In this document: in pieces, positions 54,246 to 64,000 of the stretch | Numbering within the stretch: position 1 is the first letter of the stretch | Layout: each line of letters starts with the position of its first letter | NCBI RefSeq assembly: GCF_000004195.4 | Contig: NC_030681.2 | Coordinates: 1,657,547-1,721,546 of the forward strand | DNA length: 64,000 bases | Direction of reading: 5' to 3' | Origin: Xenopus tropicalis | Taxonomy: Eukaryota > Chordata > Amphibia > Anura > Pipidae | The notes under the pieces: model-generated | Seen by the model: the letters and a program-made list of their open reading frames with translations, nothing else | Database searches by the model: none | What the model was told of the DNA's origin: nothing | Translations under genes and position numbers: made by a program

Positions 54246-55297
54246 AACCCTCCATGGGGTAACTGGCACATATCTACCCCCTGTGGGATTACTGGCACTT
54301 ATCTACCCCCCATGGGATGAACTTCAACTATCAACCCGCCATGGAGTGACTGGCACTTACACTTATCTACCCCCTGTGTGGTGACTGGCACACTTACTGG
54401 CACTTATCCATGGGGTGACTGGCACACTTACTGGCACTTATTTACCCCCCATGGGGTGACTGGCACACTTTTCTACCCCCTGTGTGGTGACTGGCACACT
54501 TACTGGCACTTATCCACCCCCCATGGGGTGACTGGCACACTTACTGGCACTTATCTACCCCCATGGGGTGACTGGCACACTTACTGGCACTTATCCACTC
54601 CCCATGGGGTGACTGGCACACTTACTGGCACTTATCTACCCCCATGGGGTGACTGGCACACTTACTGGCACTTATCTACCCCCATGGGGTGACTGGCACA
54701 CTTACTGGCACTTATCTACCCCCATGGGGTGACTGGCACACTTACTGGCACTTATCCACTCCCCATGGGGTGACTGGCACACTTACTGGCACTTATCTAC
54801 CTCCATGGGGTGACTGGCACACTTACTGGCACTTATCTACCCCCATGGGGTGACTGGCACACTTACTGGCACTTATCTACCCCCCATGGGGTGACTGGCA
54901 CACTTACTGGCACTTATCTACCCCCATGGGGTGACTGGCACACTTACTGGCACTTATCTACCCCCATGGGGTGACTGGCACACTTACTGGCACTTATCCA
55001 CCCCCCATGGGGTGACTGGCACACTTACTGGCACTTACCTACCCCCCATGGGGTGACTGGCACACTTACTGGCACTTATCTACCCCCCATGGGGTGACTG
55101 GCACACTTACTGGCACTTACCTACCCCCCATGGGGTGACTGGCACACTTACTGGCACTTACCTACCCCCCATGGGGTGACTGGCACACGTATCCACCCCC
55201 CATGGGGTGAATGGCACACTTACTGGCACTTATCTACCCCCCATGGGGTGACTGGCACACTTACTGGCACTTATCCACCCCCCATGGGGTGACTGGC
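54246..55297. repeat. Minisatellite, 41-43 bp unit, about 25 copies
   Basis: The unit is CCATGGGGTGACTGGCACAC plus TTACTGGCACTTATCTACCC. Length varies with the C-run. Edge copies are truncated. Confidence 0.97.
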
Positions 55298-56429
55298 ACT
55301 TGTGTGGAACTAACCATTTTCCCAAGTTCCAGACAGGGGCCCCATAGCCACAGGGAATGTATCACAGCAGAAGCCTCTCGTCTCCAGGAGCAGCAGATCC
55401 AGTGATTGAGGCCTTTCCTCCCAGCAGAACTGCAACTCCCACCTACGTAAGTAATTGCTGCTCACTGGTCCTTTCCTTACCCCCCTACCTGCCCCCCGAG
55501 CGTTATTGCTCTTTATACCAATGTAATCAATTTGCACTTTGATTAATGCACATAAAATAAATATCAACTCACTGATCTGATCAATATCTAATGACTAATA
55601 AAGATCTAATCACTATTGATCTATCATGTGACTCTAGGACAAGGTTTTTATTGGCCTTTGCAGACTCGGTCTGACATGTCATCTGCTGATCGCCCCCCAG
55701 TAAGGAGCACCCCAATACCATCCCTTTCATGGTCACCCAAATGTATAACCCCCTAATAATGACCTTTCCCACTGTCATATCTGCACCCACATTGTACAGT
55801 CTCTGCCTGGACCCATTTGTACCCCCTGGGGCAGATACAGGACTCTCACTGCCAACCCTCCCAAGGTCACTATGGAACAGACCCGTCCCAGGCACAGAAC
55901 CATGAAATGATCCACTTACAACTATGGTCCAAATAGAAAATGTCCCATAAATCACAACTCTGCACTCAATCCATCAAGCAGCTTTCTGGCCAAGTACAAA
56001 TAGTTGGCCCCAGGCCTATGTTCTTCAGTTCCCCCATTGACCCCTGTGTGGTATCCAGACCCAAGTCTCCAAGTCTAAGTATAACTCATGCCAGTGGGCA
56101 CCCATGCCAGCTTCCTGCTCTCCCTGGCTCCTCCCAGAGGGTTCTGTCTGTCCAGTTTATTTGTCTGTCTCTTTGCTTCTCCTCATAATCATAAAGGGGC
56201 AACTATCTGAAGGCCCTAAGGGCAACCCATACAATGATTGTAACAATGGGAGTGCAGATAACAGAAGCCCTAGGTTCCAGTAGGACTTCAACAGAATCTG
56301 ATTGGTTCTGCACTGAGCCCAATCTAGGAACGTTCTTCTCTTACTGTAATAAGTTCTCTGTGGCACATTAGGAATCCCGACGGTGGGAACAGGAGGAGTG
56401 GCTGGGTCGGCAGGGGACACATTGACCAC
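55298..56429. other. Unique sequence, no gene supported
   Basis: About 1.1 kb without repeats. A minus-strand frame of 124 codons (55581-55955) and another of 90 codons (56157-56429) have no motif, homology or splice context that I recognise. Confidence 0.5.
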
Positions 56430-57723
56430 TAGGGCAAGGGAGAAGCTGGGAAAAAGATAAAAGAGAAGCTAGGGGAGAGATAGAAGACGGGCCAAGGAAA
56501 AGATAGATGAGGGGCCAGGAAGATATAGAAGGAGATCCATGGAAAAGAGAGAAGAGGAGCTGGGGAAGAGATAGAAGGGCATAAAGGGAAAAGAGAGAAG
56601 AGGAGCTGAGGAAGATATAGAAGGGGATCCATGGAAAAGAGAGAAGAGGAGCTGGGGAAGAGATAGAAGGGGATCCATGGAAAAGAGAGAAGAGGAGCTG
56701 GGGAAGAGATAGAAGGGGATCCATGGAAAAGAGAGAAGAGGAGCTGGGGAAAAGAGAGAAGAGGAGCTGGGGAAGAGATAGAAGGGGATCCATGGAAAAG
56801 AGAGAAGAGGAGCTGGGGAAGAGATAGAAGGGGATCCATGGAAAAGAGAGAAGAGGAGCTGGGGAAGAGATAGAAGGGGATCCAGGGAAAAGAGAGAGGA
56901 GGAGCTGGGGAATGGATAGAAGGGGGTCCATGGAAAAGAGAGAAGAGGAGCTGGGGAAGGGATAGAAGGGGATCCATGGAAAAGAGAGAAGAGGAGCTGG
57001 GGAAGGGATAGAAGGGGATCCATGGAAAAGAGAGAAGAGGAGCTGGGGAAGGGATAGAAGGGCATAAAGGGAAAAGAGAGAAGAGGAGCTGGGGAAGGGA
57101 TAGAAGGGGATCCATGGAAAAGAGAGAAGAGGAGCTGGGGAAGAGATAGAAGGGGATCCATGGAAAAGAGAGAAGAGGAGCTGGGGAAGAGATAGAAGGG
57201 GATCCATGGAAAAGAGAGAAGAGGAGCTGGGGAAGAGATAGAAGGGGATCCATGGAAAAGAGAGAAGAGGAGCTGGGGAAAAGAGAGAAGAGGAGCTGGG
57301 GAAGAGATAGAAGGGGATCCATGGAAAAGAGAGAAGAGGAGCTGGGGAAGAGATAGAAGGGGATCCAGGGAAAAGAGAGAGGAGGAGCTGGGGAATGGAT
57401 AGAAGGGGGTCCATGGAAAAGAGAGAAGAGGAGCTGGGGAAGAGATAGAAGGGGATCCATGGAAAAGAGAGAAGAGGAGCTGGGGAAGAGATAGAAGGGG
57501 ATCCAGGGAAAAGAGAGAGGAGGAGCTGGGGAATGGATAGAAGGGGGTCCATGGAAAAGAGAGAAGAGGAGCTGGGGAAGGGATAGAAGGGGATCCATGG
57601 AAAAGAGAGAAGAGGAGCTGGGGAAGGGATAGAAGGGCATAAAGGGAAAAGAGAGAAGAGGAGCTGGGGAAGGGATAGAAGGGGATCCATGGAAAAGAGA
57701 GAAGAGGAGCTGGGGAAGACATA
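56430..57723. repeat. Minisatellite, 46-bp purine-rich unit, left part, about 28 copies
   Basis: The unit is GAGCTGGGGAAGAGATAGAA, then GGGGATCCATGGAAAAGAGA and GAAGAG. A 46-bp period opens all three minus-strand frames (46-residue repeat over three units). Same array as 61920-64000, interrupted by an inserted element. Confidence 0.98.
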
Positions 57724-57954
57724 GGGCCTGATTCACTAAAGTGCGATAAAACATGCGCTATTTATAGCGTGCGGTAAAAATTTTATCGCATCTTAATTTT
57801 CGCGACTTTTCGCACGATTCACTATAAGCATACTTGCGCTATTTTACGCACGATATTGCATGCGTTATTTAACTCGCGAAGACTATTTCAATGCGGTATT
57901 GCCGGTACATGTGCTAAATTACGCACGCGAATATTCGCCACATATGAATAGTAG

Positions 57955-60900
57955 CTTAAAAATAGTGTATAAAAATTGTCACAGCATATAAATGGTGTAT
58001 ATAAATATTAGCCACATAAAAATAGTAGCATATAAATAGTAGCATATAAATGGTGTATATAAATAGTAGCATATAAATAGTAGCATATAAATGGTAGCAT
58101 ATAAATAGTAGCATATAAATAGTAGCATATAAATAGTAGCATATAAATAGTAGCATATAAATGGTGTATATAAATAGTAGCATATAAATAGTACCATATA
58201 AATGGTAGCATATAAATAGTAGCATATAAATAGTAGCATATAAATAGTAGCCTATAAATAGTGCATATAAATAGTAGCATATAAATGGTAGCATATAAAT
58301 AGTAGCATATAAATGGTGTATATAAATATTAGCCACATATAAATAGTAGCATATAAATAGTAGCATATAAATAGTAGCATATAAATAGTAGCATATAAAT
58401 GGTGTATATAAATAGTAGCATATAAATAGTAGCATATAAATAGTAGCATATAAATAGTAGCATATAAATGGTGTATATAAATAGTAGCATATAAATAGTA
58501 GCATATAAATGGTGTATATAAATATTAGCCACATATAAATAGTAGCATATAAATAGTAGCATATAAATAGTAGCATATAAATGGTGTATATAAATAGTAG
58601 CATATAAATAGTACCATATAAATGGTAGCATATAAATAGTAGCATATAAATAGTGCATATAAATAGTTGCATATAAATGGTAGCATATAAATAGTAGCAT
58701 ATAAATGGTAGCATATAAATAGTAGCATATAAATAGTAGCATATAAATAGTGCATATAAATAGTAGCATATAAATAGTAGCATATAAATGGTAGCATATA
58801 AATGGTGTATATAAACATTAGCCACATATAACTAGTAGCATATAAATAGTAGCATATAAATAGTAGCATATAAATAGTGCATATAAATAGTACCATATAA
58901 ATGGTAGCATATAAATGGTGTATATAAACATTAGCCACATATAAATAGTAGCATATAAATAGTAGCATATAAATTGTGTATATAAATAGTAGCATATAAA
59001 TAGTAGCATATCAATGGTAGCATATAAATAGTAGCATATAAATGGTAGCATATAAATGGTGTATATAAATATTAGCCACATATTAATAGTAGCATATAAA
59101 TAGTAGCATATAAATAGTAGCATATAAATGGTAGCATATAAATAGTGCATATAAATAGTAGCATATAAATGGTAGCATATAAATAGTAGCATATAAATGG
59201 TGTATATAAATAGTAGCATATAAATAGTACCATATAAATGGTAGCATATAAATAGTGCATATAAATAGTAGCATATAAATGGTAGCATATACATAGTAGC
59301 ATATAAATGGTAGCATATAAATGGTGTATATAAATATTAGCCACATATTAATAGTAGCATATAAATAGTAGCATATAAATGGTAGCATATAAATAGTGCA
59401 TATAAATAGTAGCATATAAATGGTAGCATATAAATAGTAGCATATAAATGGTGTATATAAATAGTAGCATATAAATAGTAGCATATAAATAGTAGCATAT
59501 AAATAGTACCATATAAATGGTAGCATATAAATAGTGCATATAAATAGTAGCATATAAATGGTAGCATATAAATAGTAGCATATAAATGGTAGCATATAAA
59601 TGGTAGCATATAAATAGTAGCATATAAATAGTGCATATAAATAGTAGCATATAAATGGTAGCATATAAATGGTGTATATAAATATTAGCCACATATAAAT
59701 AGTAGCATATAAATGGTAGCATATAAATGGTGTATATAAATATTAGCCACATATAAATAGTAGCATATAAATAGTAGCATATAAATAGTAGCATATAAAT
59801 GGTAGCATATAAATGGTGTATATAAATATTAGCCACATATAAATAGTAGCATATAAATAGTAGCATATAAATGGTAGCATATAAATGGTAGCATATAAAT
59901 GGTGTATATAAATATTAGCCACATATTAATAGTAGCATATAAATAGTAGCATATAAATAGTAGCATATAAATGGTAGCATATAAATAGTAGCATATAAAT
60001 AGTAGCATATAAATGGTAGCATATAAATGGTAGCATATAAATAGTGCATATAAATAGTAGCATATAAATAGTGCATATAAATAGTAGCATATAAATAGTA
60101 GCATATAAATAGTAGCATATAAATAGTGCATATAAATAGTAGCATATAAATGGTAGCATATAAATAGTAGCATATAAATAGTAGCATATAAATGGTAGCA
60201 TATAAATGGTGTATATAAATAGTAGCATATAAATAGTAGCATATAAATGGTAGCATATAAATAGTAGCATCTAAATGGTAGCATATAAATAGTGCATATA
60301 AATAGTAGCATATAAATGGTAGCATATAAATGGTGTATATAAATAGTAGCATATAAATAGTAGCATATAAATGGTAGCATATAAATAGTAGCATATAAAT
60401 AGTAGCATATAAATGGTAGCATATAAATGGTGTATATAAATAGTAGCATATAAATAGTAGCATATAAATGGTAGCATATAAATAGTAGCATCTAAATGGT
60501 AGCATATAAATAGTAGCATATAATTGGTAGCATATAAATAGTAGCATATAAATGGTAGCATATAAATGGTGTATATAAATATTTGCCACATATAAATAGT
60601 AGCAAATAAATAGTAGCATATAACTAGTGCATATAAATAGTAGCATATAAATAGTAGCATATAAATAGTAGCATATAAATAGTGTATATAAATAGTAGCA
60701 TATAAATGGTAGCATATAATCAGTAGCATATAAATAGTAGCATATAAATAGTAGCATATAAATGGTGTATATAAATATTTGCCACATATAAATAGTAGCA
60801 TATAAATAGTAGCATATAAATAGTAGCATATTAATGGTAGCATATAAATGGTAGCATATAAATAGTAGCATATAAATAGCGCATATAAATAGTAGCATAT

Positions 60901-61166
60901 AAATAGCGCATATAAATAGTAGCATATAAACGGTAGCATATAAATAGTAGCATATAAATGGTGTATATAAATAGTAGCATATAAATAGTAGCATATAAAT
61001 AGTGCATATAAATAGTAGCATATAAATAGTAGCATATAAATAGTAGCATATAAATAGTGCATATAAATAGTAGCATATAAATAGTAGCATATAAATAGTA
61101 GCATATAAATAGTGCATATAAATAGTAGCATATAAATAGTAGCATATAAATAGTAGCATATAAATA
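57955..61166. repeat. AT-rich satellite, 14-bp unit, inside the 4.2 kb element
   Basis: The unit is AGCATATAAATAGT, with GGT, GTGT and GTGC variants and a longer periodic variant GTGTATATAAATATTAGCCA. About 225 units. Long minus-strand frames rich in Tyr, Ile, Leu and Cys are artefacts of the repeat. Confidence 0.97.
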
Positions 61167-61459
61167 GTAGCCACTAGTGATGAGCGAATGTGTTCTGGTT
61201 TCTTTAGTGAAAAATTAGCAAATCTTTCGAAAGATCCACGAAATGGCAAAAATGTTGCCCATGACTATTATTTTTTGATGCATGTATAAATTTTTGGACG
61301 TGCGGTGAAATTTTGCGTTGCAATTTTTTTCGTGCGTTTTGCCATTGGCGGAATGTTTTGCAAAACGCATGAAAAAATCCGCTGCGGAAAAATTCAACGC
61401 ACGTCCAAAAATTTGCTGCGAATCCATGCCTGGCGAAACATTTCATCCCTTGTAGCCAA
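61167..61459. mobile_element. Nested hAT-like MITE (277 bp) with 8-bp target duplication
   Basis: The element at 61175-61451 begins TAGTGATGAGCGAATGTG and ends, reversed, AAGGGATGAAATGTTTCG. It has an internal inverted pair (GGACGTGCG near 61296 and CGCACGTCC near 61399). Flanks GTAGCCAC (61167-61174) and GTAGCCAA (61452-61459) match at 7 of 8 positions. TAGTGATG-ended, 8-bp-duplicating MITEs are common in Xenopus. It inserted into the 4.2 kb element, so it is the youngest layer. Confidence 0.75.
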
Positions 61460-61680
61460 ATATAAATACTCGCGCAAATGAACGCACGCCATGTTAGCCA
61501 TACACGCCAATACTTGCGGAAAATTACTGTATAAAAAATGAACATTTCCCTGCAAACTGGCGGCTGCGTCACTCTGGGGGAAACACAGACTGAATAAATA
61601 ACACTGTAAGTCCATATTTTATTGGCAAAAGCTCATTTACTGTACTTTTCTATAATTATCGCCTGCCTGTTGTAGGGGTT
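61460..61680. other. Interior right part of the 4.2 kb element
   Basis: Non-repetitive AT-rich sequence between the nested MITE and the right subterminal repeats. No coding region recognised. Confidence 0.6.
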
Positions 61681-61919
61681 AATTTTCGCAAAGCCGAATG
61701 CGATATTTAGCGCGCAAAAGTTATAGTGAATCATGCGATTGTATTCTTTTCAGCGCGGAAATTAACGCATGTGGTAAAACTAGCGCGAGAAATACCGCAT
61801 GCGGAAATGCCGACTTATCGCACGCGATAATACTATGGTGAATCACGCGCTAATTATCGCGACTTATTTAACGCAAAAAAGCGTGCGATAAAACTTATCG
61901 CACTTTAGTGAATCGGGCC

Positions 61920-64000
61920 CATAGAAGGGGATCCAGGGAAAAGAGAGAAGAGGAGCTGGGGAAGAGATAGAAGGGGATCCAGGGAAAAGAGAGAAGAGGA
62001 GCTGGGGAAGGGATAGAAGGGGATCCATGGAAAAGAGAGAAGAGGATCTGGGGAAGGGATAGAAGGGGATCCATGGAAAAGAGAGAAGAGGAGCTGGGGA
62101 AGAGATAGAAGGGGATCCATGGAAAAGAGAGAAGAGGAGCGGTGGAAGAGATAGAAGGGGATCCATGGAAAAGAGAGAAGAGGAGCTAGAGAAGAGATAG
62201 AAGGGGATCCATGGAAAAGAGAGAAGAGGAGCTGGGGAAGAGATAGAAGGGGATCCATGGAAAAGAGAGAAGAGGAGCTGGGGAATAGATTGAAGGGGAT
62301 CCATGGAAAAGAGAGAAGAGGAGCTGGGGAAGAGATAGAAGGGGATCCATGGAAAAGAGAGAAGAGGAGCTGGGGAAGGGCTAGAAGGGGATCCATGGAA
62401 AAGAGAGAAAAGGAGCTGGGGAAGAGATTGAAGGGGATCCATGGAAAAGAGAGAAGAGGAGCGGTGGAAGAGATAAAAGGGGATCCATGGAAAAGAAAGA
62501 AGAGGAGCTAGGGAAGAGATAGAAGGGGATCCATGGAAAAGAGAGAAGAGGAGCTGGGGAAGAGATAGAAGGGGATCCATGGAAAAGAGAGAAGAGGAGC
62601 TGGGGAAGAGATAGAAGGGGATCCATGGAAAAGAGAGAAGAGGAGTGGATGAAGAGATAGAAGGGGATCCATGGAAAACAGAGAAGAGGAGCTAGGGAAG
62701 AGATAGAAGGGGATCCATGGAAAAGAGAGAAGAGGAGCTGGGGAAGAGATAGAAGGGGATCCATGGAAAGGAGACAAGAGGAGCTGGGGAAGGGATAGAA
62801 GGGGATCCATGGAAAAAAGAGAAGAGGAGCTGGGGAAGAGATAGAAGGGGATCCATGGAAAAGAGAGAAGAGGAGCTGGGGAAGAGATAGAAGGGCATCC
62901 ATGGAAAGAGAGAAGAAGAGCTGGGGAAGAGATAGAAGGGGATCCATGGAAAAGAGAGAAGAGGAGCTGGGGAAGAGATAGAAGGGGATCCATGGAAAAG
63001 AGAGAAGAGGAGCTGGGGAAGAGATAGAAGGGGATCCAGGGAAAAGATAGAAGAGGAGCTGGGGAAGGGATAGAAGGGGATCCATGGAAAAGAGAGAAGA
63101 GGAGCTGGGGAAGAGATAGAAGGGGATCCATGGAAAAGAGAGAAGAGGAGCTGGGGAAGAGATAGAAGGGGATCCATGGAAAAGAGAGAAGAGGAGCTGG
63201 GGAAGAGATAGAAGGGGATCCATGGAAGAGAGAGAAGAGGAGCTGGGGAAGAGATAGAAGGGGATCCATGGAAAAGAGAGAAGAGGAGCTGGGGAAGAGA
63301 TAGAAGGGGATCCATGGAAAAGAGAGAAGAGGAGCTGGGGAAGAGATAGAAGGGGATCCATGGAAAAGAGAGAAGAGGAGCTGGGGAAGAGATAGAAGGG
63401 CATCCATGGAAAAGAGAGAAGAGGAGCTGGGGAAGAGATAGAAGGGGATCCATGGAAAAGAGAGAAGAGGAGCTGGGGAAGAGATAGAAGGGGAACCATG
63501 GAAAAGAGAGAAGAGGAGCTGGGGAAGAGATAGAAGGGGATCCATGGAAAAGAGAGAAGAGGAACTGGGGAAGAGATAGAAGGGGATCCATGGAAAGGAG
63601 ACAAGAGGAGCTGGGGAAGGGATAGAAGGGGATCCATGGAAAAAAGAGAAGAGGAGCTGGGGAAGAGATAGAAGGGGATCCATGGAAAAGAGAGAAGAGG
63701 AGCTGGGGAAGAGATAGAAGGGCATCCATGGAAAAGAGAGAAGAAGAGCTGGGGAAGAGATAGAAGGGGATCCATGGAAAAAAGAGAAGAGGAGCTGGGG
63801 AAGAGATAGAAGGGGATCCATGGAAAAGAGAGAAGAGGAGCTGGGGAAGAGATAGAAGGGCATCCATGGAAAAGAGAGAAGAAGAGCTGGGGAAGAGATA
63901 GAAGGGGATCCATGGAAAAGAGAGAAGAGGAGCTGGGGAAGAGATAGAAGGGGATCCATGGAAAAGAGAGAAGAGGAGCTGGGGAAGAGATAGAAGGGGA
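61920..64000. repeat. Minisatellite, 46-bp unit, right part, about 45 copies, runs off the window
   Basis: Same unit as 56430-57723 (GAGCTGGGGAAGAGATAGAA, GGGGATCCATGG), continuing to the right edge. Recurrent variants such as GGGCATCC, AAGAAGAGC and GGAAAGGAGACAAG repeat in blocks, for example near 62760-62920 and 63590-63750, showing higher-order duplication. Confidence 0.98.

Larger units (their letters stand above)
57724..61919. mobile_element. 4.2 kb element with terminal inverted repeats inserted in the 46-bp array
   Basis: The left end is GGGCCTGATTCACTAAAGTG followed by CGATAAAAC. The right end, reversed, is GGCCCGATTCACTAAAGTG followed by CGATAAG. Subterminal regions (57750-57950 and 61680-61900) are rich in CGCGAT/ATCGC motifs and repeat GATTCACTA in both orientations. 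CATA flanks both sides (57720-57723, 61920-61923), a candidate 3-4 bp target duplication. No transposase frame is present: the interior is an AT-rich array plus a nested MITE. A non-autonomous DNA transposon is inferred, superfamily uncertain (Harbinger-like possible). Confidence 0.8.

Noticed and set aside
55581..55955. 124-codon minus-strand frame in unique sequence
   Set aside because: No recognisable domain, no splice or promoter context, and length within chance for GC-balanced DNA. Kept only as unassigned sequence.
57956..61249. Multiple long Tyr/Ile/Leu/Cys-rich frames resembling membrane proteins
   Set aside because: Generated by the 14-bp AGCATATAAATAGT satellite. The apparent hydrophobicity comes from AT-rich codons.
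62381..63959. About 500-codon Ser/Pro/Leu/Phe-rich minus-strand frames
   Set aside because: Three units of the 46-bp array read in three frames. No gene structure.

Overview
This window is vertebrate nuclear DNA, almost certainly from a clawed frog (Xenopus, most likely X. tropicalis). It carries one recognisable gene, vegfa (vascular endothelial growth factor A), on the + strand. The frog assignment rests on the encoded protein (a tetrapod VEGF-A with frog-like differences in the exon 5, 6 and 7 segments) and on interspersed repeats of types that I recognise from Xenopus: T2-like TTAAAGG-ended MITEs and hAT-like MITEs beginning TAGTGATG. The species is inference.

Gene layout: exons 2 to 8 are all present, and their phases and lengths match the mammalian gene closely. 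Exon 2 is 6439-6490 (52 bp), exon 3 is 11006-11202 (197 bp), exon 4 is 12150-12226 (77 bp), exon 5 is 12616-12648 (33 bp), exon 6 is 16629-16694 (66 bp), exon 7 is 21505-21642 (138 bp), and the exon 8 coding part is 23927-23948. Exon 1, with the canonical start and most of the signal peptide, was not found and probably lies to the left. Using or skipping exons 6 and 7 keeps the frame and predicts mature chains of 190, 168 and 122 residues. The 3'UTR runs to about 28185 and contains three islands that resemble the human VEGFA 3'UTR in the same order. The last has an AU-rich element and an ATTAAA poly(A) signal.

The dominant feature of the rest is tandem repetition. More than 25 minisatellite or satellite arrays with unrelated units of 11 to 135 bp fill about 55% of the window and over three quarters of the 36 kb downstream of the gene. 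They sit in introns 1, 2, 5, 6 and 7, inside the 3'UTR, and almost end to end from 28353 to the right edge. Most long open frames here are by-products of these arrays (periods divisible by 3, or all three frames open).

Right-hand part: a 46-bp purine-rich array (56430-64000) is split by a 4.2 kb element with terminal inverted repeats (57724-61919). Its interior is a 3.2 kb AT-rich array, next to a nested 277-bp hAT-like MITE. No second protein-coding gene could be supported downstream of vegfa.
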